The notes below the pieces were generated by a model that did no database searches, had not been told where the DNA came from, and worked only from the letters and a program-made list of their open reading frames with translations. From Saccharomycopsis fibuligera x Saccharomycopsis cf. fibuligera (taxonomy: Eukaryota; Ascomycota; Saccharomycetes; Ascoideales; Saccharomycopsidaceae): a stretch of 64,000 nucleotides of DNA. The stretch covers positions 496,001 through 560,000 of the forward strand of contig CP012817.1 in NCBI GenBank assembly GCA_001936135.1, given 5' to 3'. Below, piece after piece: positions 10,303 to 23,725 of this stretch (the first letter of the stretch is position 1; each line of letters opens with the position of its first letter). Both the position numbers and the translations under genes were made by a program.

Positions 10303-13300
10303 TCAAAATTTCTTATAGTAATAAGCAAACTTTTCGATAAACTCCTCATGATTATCAATATCAATTATCATCCCATCATCCAAGCTCAACTGTTTCAAAT
10401 CCAAAAATCCAAAATGGTAAAATTTCAACACGACCAAAACCACACAATAACAAACTTTATAACTGTTATTCAAAACAAGATGGTCAAATATTTTAATCAA
10501 TAGTTCTGGATCGAACTTCATGAAAATCTTGTACATATTTCTAGTATTGATTAATGGTATTTCATCTTTGAAATGTTTGGTCAAATATTTGGCCATTACG
10601 TAATTTGAACTAACGTTGCTGTTGAACTTGGTGGTAAATTCATCATTGATAACATTTTTGTTCATTAAATTGAGTAGCTTGAAAGATTCTTGGGGAGTGA
10701 AATAAAGCAAAAATAATCCAAGTAATGCTTCGTCACCGTACTGTAACCCCGCAGTAGAAATTTTCTTAAAAAGTAATAACTGTCTTAACGCAGGATATAA
10801 TTCTTGGCCCTTTTGAAATAGTTGCATGTTTGGATAAATTGAAGAAACAATCAATTCGATTTCTGGTTCGAGAAATTCGGTATTAATACCCTCAAGCTTT
10901 TCCTTTAAGGTTTCAAACAGCTCAGCTTGTTGAATCTTATCGTCGCTACTATCATCTACTACATCAAAGCCATTCTTCTTGTTATAATAATTCAAAACAT
11001 CATGCCAAATTTTGAATCTCAAATCATTAGGAATATTAGACTTCCAGCACAAATGTCTCATTGTATGAATCACTGGGCGATGAATTTCTTTATGCTTCAC
11101 GGTAACTTCAAACCATTTTTGGTTATTTATAAGCAGCCCCTTGAGTTTCTGAAAATTCTTCTCTTTCTTGTCAATTTCCTTCTTACTGAAACTTTCAATA
11201 ACTTCAGAAATTTGCTGTTGATGCTTCTGACTCTCATGGGAAGATTTTGGAGGCAACCACATTGGTCTAGTGGATGACAAATGTTCTAATTTTTCAGGTG
11301 ATAACATTCGAAGTTCATCAATTGTATGACTTGAAGTTTGCGATAATGGCGAGTTGATTATGCTTGAAGGAGATAAAATTTCTCCGCCATTATTTGACAA
11401 GGTATCATTTGAATATATTGCAGATGCCGCATGCGACGACCCATTAGACAATTTAGATTCAAACGAGACTGAAGATCTTGGAGAAAGTGAACAAATTGAA
11501 GATTGCACTTCAAGCTGATTAATGATATACGAAGGCAACTTGCTATGATTTTCTTCACGCTTAGCTAATTCATTAGCAACATAATTATCCGAAGCATCAG
11601 TATAGAATTTAGAAAGATTGTTAGCAAAATCGCCATCTCTCTCAGCATTATTGTTAATTAACGGAGATATTGGGATTGCCGTCTGAGAATCATTCATTAC
11701 TTGCTTGAAGGACGCATTTTTAGATTTAGATTTAGATTTATGACCACTATTGTTTTGGAATAGAGTTACGGCTGAGCCACTAGCATATGGAATATTGAAG
11801 AAAATTGAATCTGGGATACCATCATTCATATCTATAATCTCATCCTTAGTGTTGATTCTAGAAATTTCGCTTCTAAAAGCTTGTAGATTTTTTTTGGATA
11901 ATTGTCTTCTTAATTTGAATCTTTGCCCTGGACTGACAACACTATCCGTTCCACTAAGACCACTACCACCAAGTGATGAAATAGTAGAATCTTGAGGCGA
12001 TGAAGAAGCAACACTGCCCACTGTACTTGTTGATGCACCAAGCATTGGATTTATTCCAAGGCCAATACCGGCACTTCCAGCCGAGGAACGTGAATAAGAA
12101 GTACCAGCAAAAACACTCCCTCTGCGAGCCATACCCAAGTTTTGCAGAGATTGGAATCTTCCAGAGCCATTGGAACCCGACGAAGTTCTCTTTTCAAAAT
12201 TTTCAGGTCTGTAATTACCATTGCCACTGACAAGAAGTGGTGATCTTGGTGGAAGAGTAGGTAAAGATGAAACTCTATTTAATTGTTTAATTGCAGGACT
12301 TGCACCAGAACTGCTTCTTATTCTTCCGAGATTATCGTTTTGGGTATTTGCACGGTTCAAGCTTTGAGAGTTCATTAAAGTGTTTTGCTTAGTGGTGGCA
12401 TCACTGTTAGGCGCAGCAGGTTCATGTGCAGTTGAATTCTTGAGTTTAGAGGTTATACCCGGTTTATTATTTAGTGAAAGTTGAGAAGTAAAAGAAGCAG
12501 CCAAATAATCATATTCACCATTCCCATTTTCTTGTATAGTGTTGTTGGAATTTATCGTAGTAGTGCTATTATTGATTGTCAAAGTATCATTTACATCTTG
12601 ACTAGAAGGGCTAAAACTGGTATCATGGGGATTATTTCTTTGTCTGCGAGGTGTCTGATCAGAATCTTGAATTTGGTGTGCTGGGTATTTTTCAGAATTT
12701 GAGTTCTCAAACTGTACATTACCATTCTTTCTTGGTTTGGAATTGATATAATCCGGGGTTGGAGTGTTCTCTTGATTATTATGGTGATTATCGTGAAACG
12801 TTGCTTGTGGATGATCTTCTGAGGAAGAAATTTGAGAAACGTTTTCCACCGAAGTCAATGATGAAATTCTAGAGTCAAATTCTGATTCAAATTCGAAATT
12901 AGAAGACGTGGATGTAGAACTAATCATTGAATCATCTGAAAATGGCCTGGCATTCGGCTTATAAGTGTTTGGTTTATTTAATGGTTTTCCCGCAACTGAA
13001 ACCAGCTTCATTTGATTAAAAGAAGGTCTTGATAATGCATTGGGGATAGTTATTTGTTCTTCAATTCTTCGATTATTTGAATTTGCCACGTCATTATTGA
13101 TGTTATTGCTATCTTCAACTTCACATTCAGTAACACTAGCTAAACTGCTTGGTACAGAATCCGATTTGGAATCAAAAGATTTTTCCGAGCTGCCATGAGT
13201 CTTCAAATTTGTCAAGTTATCACTGGGTCTTCTCACTTGATTTTTGTTGATACCCAAACCTCTAACAAAAGAGGCATTATTTGTTAATGAGGAAACTGAA

Positions 13301-13878
13301 GAATTTCCGGACATAAGACCAGCAAAATTGTTTACTGATGAGGATGATGAATTTTCTCCGATACTACCACCATTATGGAATTTTTTTGGCACAGCAAGTG
13401 AGGGGCTACCCAACAGCGATAAACTAACTTAACTATTTGTCGATACTCTTAGATTAGAATTAGATGATCTTAATTTTAAAGAACGGTTTTGTTGATGTAA
13501 CGAATCATGTAGTTTTTTCAAATCATCCACCTCATTTTCAATCAGATTTGAAGCATGATTGTTGGCTAAAGAGTTTTTCAAATCGACATCTTGGAAATCA
13601 CCGTCATTGGCAGCGCTCAATATTTTTTCAAATTTTTGATATTCTTTTTCTTTTTGAATAACTTTGACTTGTTGCTGCTGTTCTGCATTCTGCTTGCTCC
13701 GCTGAGCAGATTCGTTGTATTTGCTATGTAACGAGGACAATGATTTTGATTTAGACAATGAACGACGGTGAGAGAACTGTTTAGATTTTTTCACATTTTT
13801 ATTTTTATTTGGAGATGTATTTGGAACATATTGCAAAGGTTTGGGGGAAACGTGGAAAGGGTGTTCGATGATAGACAT
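10303..13878 (-). CDS. SBE2/SBE22-like cell-wall trafficking protein, interrupted by an in-frame stop
   Basis: One reading frame runs from ATG at 13878 to the stop at 10303, broken only by TAA at 13431-13429 (codon 150). Upstream lie 149 codons. Downstream lie about 1040 codons in the same frame with no ATG until some 33 codons past the TTG at 13413. The N-terminal part is basic with a Gln/Glu/Lys coiled-coil stretch. A long Ser/Asn-rich middle follows. The last ~320 residues are the conserved part: a RPMWLPPK motif, then a region resembling a degenerate TBC (Rab-GAP) fold, with LCWKSNIPNDLRFKIW and AGLQYGDEALLGLFLLYF but without the usual catalytic Arg and Gln fingers. Such a C-terminus suits the SBE2/SBE22 family, linked in S. 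cerevisiae to Golgi transport of wall material to the bud. No splice signals that would remove the TAA were found. Assignment is moderate. Confidence 0.6.
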
Positions 13879-15063
13879 GATGGGCTATTGTTGCATTTAA
13901 TGATTTGAGCGAGTGATTAATTCAATTTTCGGACCAACAAGTTTAATGTGGAAACACGTATGGTAGAACCGACTGATACAGCCAATTTTGAAAGCGCTAG
14001 CGAATGAATAAAACCTGGAAGTCCTGATAAAAGCGAATGAAAAATAAGGTAGCAAAATAAAATGGTGATACTTATATTTGAATGGGTGAAGCTTTCACTT
14101 TTGAAGATAGATTTTGTTGATTCTTGACTCTTTAGCCGAAAGTAAATCTGTGAGCTTCGGAACAAACAAAGTGAACGAAATGGAGAATAAGGTGATAAAA
14201 GTACAGGATAACTTTCGGTTTATTGAAAATATGATAATAATAAAAATAATAATAATAATAATAGTAATAACTGCAATAATTGTACTCTAACGATATGGCT
14301 TTTAAGTTGGGGATACTTTAGTGTATATGCCCGGGTCAGTGTAGCAAAGAGTAACAAGCAACAAAGCTGAAAAGGTTTTTAAACGATGAGCTGTGGTTCG
14401 GGTTGTAGTGTAGAAGAACAGCAACCGTACAGTATCCAGCTGAAGCGCAGATGGAAGAACGAGTGGGTAGGTAGGGTGGTTATATGAACGAGTGGTGTAG
14501 TGCTGGTAGAGGAGGTAGCACTTTAGGATGGGATAGACGTGTAGTGGAAGGTATTCTTGCTTGGTGTTTTTGTCTGGAAGTGAGTTTCAATTTCAGTTAT
14601 TTTATTTTTTATTTTTGTTTTTCTTGTTTGACGAAGATACCGCTGATTGTCTGGCGCTGTAGCCCTGTAGCACTGCGCTGTAGTAGCGTAGTTGGTGCTT
14701 AGGGCGAGATTGCTTTTTTTTGCTGTCGCACTGTTCCAGCTTCTGCTGCAGGTGTTACCGGGATCGTAGCAAGGTTGACCGGGTAATCCCAGATACGCCC
14801 CTAGTGTTACGGAAAATGGACGGCGTATTGCCATATTGGGTGATCCGCATGCAGCCGTAATCGATACACGGAAAATAGGGGTGTTTTGTGATCACGTGCT
14901 TCTGCACTTGAGACACTGGGGACAGACAAACTTTCAGAGGGTGTCGCACCCCATAACATAGTTATGGCCATAGCCAGTCCGCACAGTAATAATCATTGAT
15001 CACAAACATTGAACTGAAATAAGCAAAAATAACTAAATACAACAGCAGCTTCTTGAACAACCC
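13879..15063. other. Intergenic region between SBE2-like gene and GET2
   Basis: Promoter region of the SBE2-like gene and 3' flank of GET2. It contains an ATA/ATT-rich microsatellite at about 14233-14276 and a somewhat GC-richer part at 14640-14900. No gene is recognised; a 72-codon plus frame and a 103-codon minus frame overlap each other and look random. Confidence 0.6.
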
Positions 15064-16146
15064 TCAGCGACTCACAAAACTCAATATCGTGAACAAGAAC
15101 ACCACGTACGCAGCATCAAAGGTAAAGAAACTGAAAAACTGGTAGTACTTGTTGAATAGCTTGATGCTTGAAGTAACATGAGGAGGCAAAAACATCCCTA
15201 CCATCGACTCAATCGATGATGGGATAAGCGAGTCGTACTGGAAGTTGAAATCAATGTTGGTCAATTGCACAATAAAATACGAAGTAAACAATAATTCCCC
15301 AATCAAAAAGTAGTTATAGAAGAAAAAGCCTCCTTGATCAAATTGAAATTTGTCTGCTTCCGAAAAGAAAAATTGGATGTTCAAGTTGAAGAACGAATAA
15401 AGCACGAGGGCGCTTAAGGATAAGATTCTAAACACAAGGAATCGTGCTTTAAATTGATTGGTTTGGTACAAGTCATACGGCGACGTGCCTTGGAAAAAGC
15501 TTGGTCCACCAGCAGCTTGGTTGTCAGCTCCCAGAATTCCGGCACCATTGCCAAAGAAACTGCTGAGATTAGGGCTGTTCAATAACTGGCCAAAAAGGTC
15601 TTGATCACCTGTGCCAGCAGCGCCACCTATGCCACCATTTGGATTGGCTAGACCAGTACCAGAAAAAAGGTTGCTGAATACGTCGTTTGGATCAAACCCG
15701 CCATTAGCGCTAGCGTTAGCGTTCATGCCACCAAACAGATTTAAGTTAGATTGAGCAGAGGTGGAAACTGTAGTACTTTCTTTGCCAAAATTCAAATTAC
15801 CAATGTCTTCTATTTCTGGATCGTCATGTCGCCCATCAGCAGCATCTTCAATAAGATCTTCCTCTTGTAAATTGATAAGCGAAGGTGGCGCTTCCAAGAT
15901 AGAGGAGATCCTATTTGATCTGTTGTTAGAAGCCTTCGTTTTGGGTATTTCTGGGGCTGTTGCTGTGGCTGCTTGGTTCTCCTTAGCAACAGTAGTATTA
16001 TCATTATCACCTGTAGCAGTCGATTTGGCAAATGCGGAATTGGAGCTGGTGATTTTGTTCAAACGGGCACTGCCACCAGCTTTGAGCTTAGCTTGTCTTC
16101 TCTCACGCAAAAGCTTTTGCTTTTCAGCATTGGATAGAGTAGACAT
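15064..16146 (-). CDS. GET2: GET complex subunit Get2 (tail-anchored protein insertion)
   Basis: Get2 and Get1 form the ER-membrane receptor that accepts tail-anchored proteins from the Get3 ATPase. The 360-aa product begins with a short acidic/polar leader and the conserved basic motif KLLRERRQAKL (residues about 11-21), followed by the RLN motif; this cytosolic tip contacts Get3. A long, poorly conserved Asn/Gly/Ala-rich linker follows. The C-terminal third has three hydrophobic segments, at about residues 235-258, 275-297 and 335-358, as expected for Get2. Length agrees with Candida Get2 proteins. The start is the first ATG of the frame, directly before the conserved basic helix. The gene is divergent from RIM15 with about 770 bp between starts. 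Confidence 0.9.
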   Translation of the reverse strand: MSTLSNAEKQKLLRERRQAKLKAGGSARLNKITSSNSAFAKSTATGDNDNTTVAKENQAATATAPEIPKTKASNNRSNRISSILEAPPSLINLQEEDLIEDAADGRHDDPEIEDIGNLNFGKESTTVSTSAQSNLNLFGGMNANASANGGFDPNDVFSNLFSGTGLANPNGGIGGAAGTGDQDLFGQLLNSPNLSSFFGNGAGILGADNQAAGGPSFFQGTSPYDLYQTNQFKARFLVFRILSLSALVLYSFFNLNIQFFFSEADKFQFDQGGFFFYNYFLIGELLFTSYFIVQLTNIDFNFQYDSLIPSSIESMVGMFLPPHVTSSIKLFNKYYQFFSFFTFDAAYVVFLFTILSFVSR

Positions 16147-16918
16147 GGTTGTTGTATTTGAAGAAAGATGGAGATAGAGATATAGTGGGTAGACAGGGAT
16201 GGAGAAAGGCTTATGGCGGTTTCTTTATATCGTTGGCTTCAGTTTTGATCAATTTTGGTTTTTGAAAGAAAGGAAGAACACGTGTGGTGTCCGTTACATG
16301 CTAAGCGCACTATGTCAGGTACGACTCTCTTATATAAACACTTCATTATGTTTATATCACAATTACACCCTTTTCTAATCTGTTCTAGGTTGTTTATAAA
16401 TCCTTCACTCATTGGAATGCGCAATATTCAAGGATCTCCCACCATGTAATTCCCATGGAGTGCCAGGATGCTCATAAAATTAATGTATTTTCGTCATGCA
16501 CTTCATCCACCCTCCTAACAAAAACCCCCCAGAACGCTTTTTTTTTTTGTCTTTTTTCTCCTCGTGCTGTCAAAGTAGAATCTGTCATGTTGCGATTTAA
16601 TAATAAGCGCCTTTGCACTGACTAACCGATTAACTAGCACAAACATTTCTTGACATTTCCTGGAATTTATAACTCAATCACCTTCAGCTGCATCATTTCT
16701 CCCATATCTCTAAAGTGCAAAAAACTGTGTTATCTTTGCCATTTCTCGTTTATACCATCATTTGAGCATTTCATTCTTAAGTATTCCTCTCACTAATCTT
16801 TCAGTCTAATTCAATCCAACTCAAACATTGTTAATGCGAGTTAACAGCAGTTAGGATACTCGAGAATAAGCACATTGGATTCAAAAGCCTACTGCTCATA
16901 GTATTGTTCGTATCATAA
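16147..16918. other. Divergent promoter region GET2 / RIM15
   Basis: About 770 bp between two divergent starts, serving both genes. It is AT-rich, with a short T-run near 16540 and several T/C-rich patches before the RIM15 ATG. No further gene seen. Confidence 0.7.
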
Positions 16919-17210
16919 ATGAAGAAAAAAAATACTTCTCTTTTTTCTTCTTCATCTACCAAGAAAGCAATAAAACAAAGAAATAAACATAAAGCAAAAG
17001 ATAGAAACAGAAGTGTTTCGGGTATAAGTTTAGCTACTATAGCTAGTGATATTGGAAGTGATATTCGCAGTGGTAGTGGTAGCAGTAGTGGTAGTGGTAT
17101 AGAAGTGGAAGATGTTAGCAACAATCATCATGCTAATTGCAGCAAACCGCAGTCATTTACTCATGATTTGATTCATAAAAATGATGACAGAGATGATTTA
17201 AGTACTAAGC

Positions 17211-17262
<52 letters not shown>

Positions 17263-20200
17263 TTCTTTTGAGAAAACACAACTTGCAGATCTGACAACTC
17301 AACAAAAAATCTTGAGTCCTACCCCGTATCGAAGATTGAATTTCAAGCAACATGTTGATATGGATCAATTGAAAATACAGAGATCTTTATCACCATGTGA
17401 ATCAGTGCCCCCTGCTGAAACTAATGACCAGCAACAGCAATCGCAACAGCAGCCAAACCACATATCTGAAGAAATTCCATTAGCAAATTTATTAAGCCCC
17501 AATATAGCCACTGTCGAAAGTTTCGATTCATCTAATAACGATAACAGTAACGACAGCAACAAGGTAAATGCCTCATCCAGAAGAGCAGCAGCAGCAGCAG
17601 CAGAACAACGAGATTTGATACGAGCAAGTGGTAAAAATCCTACCGCTACTTTAGAATTAGACCTAGAAGGTAACATCAAACATTTGAGTAAATCATGGGA
17701 ATTTTTTGTCGGCACTAGTGTTCGCAAAATTGTGAAAAAACCAATATCCAAAATCATTATTGGAGATCAATATGATAAAGCAGTTTTCCAAAGGGCTACA
17801 AAAATAATGACCAGTGATGATGCTAGTTATTCGGTTAGATTCATAGTGGCTCGAAATAATATTAAGTTTGATCATGATGAATTCACTGATGATTATGATG
17901 CTGACGGGGATAGGGATGGTGAAGACGATAACATGAGCAACAGTAGTGGATCTTATAATACGGTTGATGGCTCAAGCACAAAAAGCGGTAGTTCTACATC
18001 ACAGGAAGATCTGGACCTGGATAATGATGCGGCAAATGATACAACTATCAATGAACATGATGATGATGATAAATACCGTCAACGTCAATCACCTTCACAT
18101 AGTGTAAATAGCAAATCTAGTTCCGAATTATCCACCAACGATGAATTAATTGAGCTTGAAGGTCAGGGGATTTTAATCCATGACATAAACACCAACGAAC
18201 CAACCCACTCAATGTGGCTTATTAGACCATACGTGGAGTACGAGTTTCTGATTGAGGCACCTGGCAGGTTAGCAGAAATTCTAGGATTTGGAGCAGAATT
18301 GTTTGTCAATTATTTGAAAGCAATTTCTGATGCAGGAATATCTAATGAACAATATGTGCCGCCTCCACAGCAATTATTTTGCAACATTTGCGAGCAACAA
18401 GTCCCTAATTGGTGGTTGGAAAGACATTCGGAAATTTGTTATTTTGAATCTAAAGCAGAAAGTGATTTACAAATTGCACACGATAATTTGGTTGAACATC
18501 GCAATTTAATTAATTCAATAGCTACTTTAAAAACAACTGAATATAAGGGATTGAAATTACCAATAAGTGTGGAAAACCAATCTCATCATAAAAGTCTGCT
18601 GATGATTATGCCAAATCGAAATTTGCCCAATGGTTTAAGATTTCCTTTCAGAACGTTGCATTCGTTGAATGAGTTATGTACTCTGTCAATTAATGTTGAT
18701 CCAGTGGATTTCGAATCCGATGAAGAAAAGGATGAAAAATCAGATACCGATGATACACATGATGACTACACTAATAGTAATGATGCTTTGGATATTGGTG
18801 AAAACTCTGGCAATAGACCAATCACCAACAATTACAAGCAAAGTATAGAGAAAGAATTTAGTGAGATTTTTGAATGGCGAATCCCAAAATCCAATGACAA
18901 AGCAATCAATATACTAATTGAAGATACTGAAGCACTAGCTAAAGATAAAGCAGAAGCAGTGCTTCGAGTTGTAAATACTCAAAGATTTCATAATCAGTTA
19001 AAAAGAGAAGTTGATTCACTTGTCCTTAAAGCAGTTCATGAAACCGTTAATAAAGTAAGCGAACATTTGAATGGTGTTAATAGAGTCTCTTCGCCAATTA
19101 TTTCCGCTACGGTTGGAGGTTCGCCTGATTTGATTTATAATTATTTGGACAGGGAAGGAACTCCGCACTCGGGTGATAGCAACAGCTTTCACAACAATAG
19201 CAATAATAGAAACAGTACACCGATAGCTGGTGCTACTTCTGGTATGTTACCATCAATTCCATCACCTTTGAGGAGAAGCAATTCTGGTTTAGCAATGCAA
19301 CGACAAGGAAGCTCCTCGTCAATAGTAAGCGATCGGAAAAGTTGTTTTTGTGGTAATGATTCTTCTCAACTTAGTGAAAGCTTTAGAGATTTTTCATTAT
19401 TGGATACCACTAAAAACAACAGTTCTAGTTCTCTCAAAAAAACAAAAGATGCCAAGAATAGCACGGCGGGATTAACTGCGACAACCAGTACTATAACTAC
19501 TGGTAGTGGTGCGATGCCACCACCGTCACTTAACACGACTTTGTCTCCTAGAAGATCATATTCTCCAAATGCTGGAATGAATTCTCCCTTAACTTCAATT
19601 CAAAGAAACAATAAGAGTCAAAGTAATTTATATTTGAATAATAATGAGTCATCAGTCTCTTCAAAGCCCAACACGGCTACGTCATCCCCATTACTCGTTG
19701 GAGGGGATTCAAATTATAGTAATGTTTTTCTTGATTATCCCGCTCCTTCTCGTAAAGATTTTGATGAATTTGGGCAGCCAATGCATTCAACACCATCAAA
19801 TTTACTCTTATCACAACCTACCACATCCATATCTAAACCGCCATTATCTCCATTATTGATCTCGTCATTCACTAGCAATAAGCCGGCTCAACCAAGCATC
19901 AAAGATTATGAAATAATAAAACCAATCAGTAAAGGTGCATTTGGTAGTGTTTATTTAGCTAAGAAGAAAATCAATGGGGAATATTACGCTATCAAAGTTT
20001 TGAAAAAATCTGACATGGTAGCTAAGAATCAAGTCACTAACGTCAAGGCAGAACGAGCAATAATGATGTCGCAATCAGATAGTCCGTTCGTTGCTAAGTT
20101 ATTTTGTACTTTCCAAACTAGAAACTACTTGTTTTTAGTAATGGAATACCTCATTGGTGGCGATTGTGCCTCATTACTCAAGATGCTTGGAACATTACCG

Positions 20201-23158
20201 GAAGAATGGACCAAACGTTATGTTGCAGAAATTGTGGTTGGAGTGGATGCATTACATTGTAAAGGAATAGTGCATCGAGATTTAAAACCAGATAACTTTT
20301 TAATTGACGCCAGAGGGCATTTGAAATTAACTGACTTTGGATTATCGCGAATGGGTCTAGTGGGAAGACAATACAGACATCAGAAAAAAAAAATGCCCGC
20401 TGTTAATACTCCTGACACTGATACTTTCCCATTTTTCAGTGGTTCAAATACAAAGAAAAATAGTCCGATAATTCCAATTATCAATGATCATAAAAGATCT
20501 ATTTCTTATGCTTCGAGTATAAGCAGCAGTGACAGTAGTAACAATTTATTTGTTGGCAGTCATGGGAATAGCAGTACAAGCATTGCAAACTATTACAATA
20601 ACAGCAACAACAATAATAACAGCAATAACAATGAGCTCAAAAGTATAGCTAGTGGTGTTACTGCTGGTGGTAGTGGTGTGCTGAGTAGTGGTAACAATTT
20701 TAACAGCCCGACTACCACATGGTTTGAAAATTTGATGAAACAAGAAAGATCTAATAGTGGTCTTACTGGAGGATCTCCAAGAACTAATAGCTTGGCCGGT
20801 AGTATTGGCGGTGGCCAAGGCGGTAGTCAAGGCAGCAGTAACAACAATAATTTAAGCAGCAATACCACTGCCACTGCTAACCCGTCTGATCAAACTGCTT
20901 CACCGGTAGTCAAACCTTTGCATAAATCTAATTCTCAAACTTCATTTGCCTTTCTTGATGACGATGTGTTACCCAACCATTCTAGTCCCCAATCTTTGGC
21001 TTTATTCAATCCCCAGTCTTCAACTGATGCCAGAAATTTCGTTGGGACTCCTGATTATTTAGCACCAGAGACGATTAAAGGTGCTGGACAAGATGAATCT
21101 TCAGATTGGTGGTCCTTGGGATGCATCTTGTTTGAGTTCTTATTTGGATATCCACCATTCCATGCGCATAATGTTGCTAAAGTCTTTGAGAATATTTTAG
21201 TGGGAAAAATTGATTGGCCTGAACTTGATCCGGAAGAACTACTATCGATTTGCTCTGAAGAGGCTAAAGATTTGATTGAAAAATTGTTAAATGTTGATCC
21301 GAGACAAAGACTTGGTAACAATGGTGCCACCGAAATTAAAAGTCATGATTTCTTCAAAGGAATTGACTGGGATAAACTATGGGATGAAGAAGCTTCATTC
21401 ATTCCAAATGTCGATGATCCCACAAGCACTGATTATTTTGACTCAAGAGGAGCAAAGATGGATGAAGCACTTTATGAAAAGGATGCAGAAATCGCTGCTG
21501 ATATAGTCAACGATGAACATCTTCGAGAAATTTTTAATGCTAATGAAGACCATCACTCACCTGGTTATGATGCGCCATCGGCGTCAGTGACATCTGCTAC
21601 TGCGCTGACTACTGGCGGTGGAATTGATCGTTGGCTAAGCAAGTTTGATGAAGCTAGCAACCATGGTGAATCAGGCAGCGAAGCCAACACTAATACTCCA
21701 ATGGCCACATCAGCTTCAACTCCGTCTAATAACAGCGATGGTCAATACTTACAATCACCATCCGTGGTTCGCAAAGAAAGACGAAAAAGCACTAGACTTG
21801 TCGAACTTAACTCATCAAGTGAATTTGGTTCGTTTCAGTACAGAAACCTAACTGCTTTGGAGAAAGCTAACAAAGATGTTATTAACAGACTTAAATCAGA
21901 ACATAAAGATAATCGTCATCATCACAAGAGTAGCATATCTAGTTCTTCTTCTTCATCATTGATTGATTCAGGAAGTAGATCCAGAGGTCTATCATTCAAT
22001 TCATCTTATGGCACTCCTCCATTCATTAGCAAACCTCCACCTACATCTGTATCTGCTTCAGCAAACGCTGCTAGTTCCAATAATAGTGTCGGTAGTGGAT
22101 CTCCAAATCGATCATGTGTACAGTCATCGTCGTCAGCTAATCATTCGTTCTCACCACATATACCATCTCCTAGTCTTCGATATGAGAATTCCGGTCATTC
22201 AATTGGCGCAGCGCCTTCCGGTGATGATTCAAACACTAGCAAAAATTCATTGGGAAGAGCTAGTCCTATTAGTACATTACATAACAGTGATAGTGGATCT
22301 GGGGCTAAATTGGAAGATGCAACAACAAGCAATAAAAATAATAATGAAAGCGGTGAGTTTATGTTACCTTTGGCTGATCCGAAAACTGTTGCCAAAATTT
22401 CACCAGCACAATTTGGCCAAGACCAGCAGCAACATCAACACCAGTATGGTGTCTCGTTCAAAAATTATAATAAATGTATGCTTTATGGGAAAAACATTGT
22501 TGATTTTTCTCCATCAAGTTCAGATAATGAAGACTCAAAAAATTCAGCAATTTTGAGAATTAGAAGAAGAAGGTCAAGAAGAGTGGGATCCAGTACTTCA
22601 AATATAAGTATGGGAAAATCAGCCATAAATAGCTCATCAGAATCAGGAACATGGATGACTACAGGTACAAAACCCACTTCAACTACAAATGATAGAGAGG
22701 CACAACTGCAATCACAACCGAAACAAACGAAAAAATTCAAATCAATAGATATTTTAGTGTGTGAACAGATTCCTATCTTTAGATACTCAATTAAAAAGCT
22801 TCTCGAACAACTAGGTTGTAACGTAGTGGCAGTTGGTAGTGGAGATGAAATGATTAGACGAGCATCAGGTCACGTCAGATTTGACTTGATCTTAACCACT
22901 ATCAAAGTACAAAAATTGCATACTATTGATATTATAAAATTGATCAGATATACAAATACAATAAATTCGCAAACCCCAATTGTGGCATTGACTTCTTTCT
23001 ATAAAGAAGCCATGTCTACAAAGTTATTTGATGATGTTATTGAAAAACCAGCCACGGAAACTAAGATGCAACTGGTGTTGAAAAAATTTTGCTCGCCGAG
23101 AGAGGATGCTTTGTCAGATACTGAAAGTATTGTCTCTGTTGGAAAGCCAACAGAATGA
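16919..23158 (+). CDS. RIM15: Rim15 PAS/receiver serine-threonine protein kinase
   Basis: Large AGC-type kinase of 2079 aa that drives entry into stationary phase and stress programmes downstream of TOR, PKA and Pho85 (greatwall-like, acting through endosulfines). Visible parts in order: a Gln run at about residues 97-115 from a CAA array; a PAS-like domain at about 235-300; a C-x2-C...H-x4-C zinc-binding motif (CNIC...HSEIC) near 487-507; a long Ser/Asn region; the kinase domain from about 995 (GAFGSVYLAK loop, HRDLKPDN near 1119, DFGLSR near 1139). A 230-residue Asn/Ser/Gly-rich insert then precedes GTPDYLAPE near 1375. The C-terminal receiver domain spans about 1940-2050; its usual phospho-acceptor Asp is replaced (LILTTIKV), so it is probably not phosphorylated there. 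Architecture and length fit Rim15 closely. Confidence 0.95.
17208..17262 (+). repeat. CAA trinucleotide array inside RIM15
   Basis: About 18 CAA triplets in frame, coding for a pure Gln run. It is a likely length-variable site between strains. Confidence 0.95.
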
Positions 23159-23725
23159 ATCGGTTTATTCGAGTGTCTAAATGATAACGCACATTAAGCA
23201 GTGTATTTACTGATCATGCATACATACATCACACTTTCACAATGTTTTACGGGCATTTCTGATTTACTTATTTCTTTCCCTTTATTCTTTCTTTTTAATT
23301 TTTATCTTTTTACAGTTTACTTCTTCACTTTACAATTGCTATTCTGTGAATCTTTTTTTTTTCAAAAAAATTTTCAAAAACTGTTATGACAAAAGTGACA
23401 TGGTTTTTTATATTGTGTTTTATTCATTATACTACTTAATTATGTTTCTTGTTTTTAATTAGCGAAACGAACAATGACTAAATTTTTGTTTACAGCTTTC
23501 AATTGCAAAGCTCAATATGATATCTATAAGTAAACTTGAGATTAATGCTCAAAAAGTTGAATCACAATTAAGGAAAGGTGCGAAAGCAAGCATCTAAATA
23601 GTGAACTGAGATGTACAAAAAAAAGGGTAAACGGCTAAAATACAATTCATTAAATGCAAACTTAAGAAAAAAAAAAAAAAAAAATGCAAAGGAAAGTTCA
23701 AACTTGAAAGGATTCTACCTAGTCC
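23159..23725. other. Convergent 3' region between RIM15 and the Myb-like gene
   Basis: AT-rich DNA holding both 3' UTRs, with an A-run at about 23667-23684. No gene is recognised. Confidence 0.7.
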
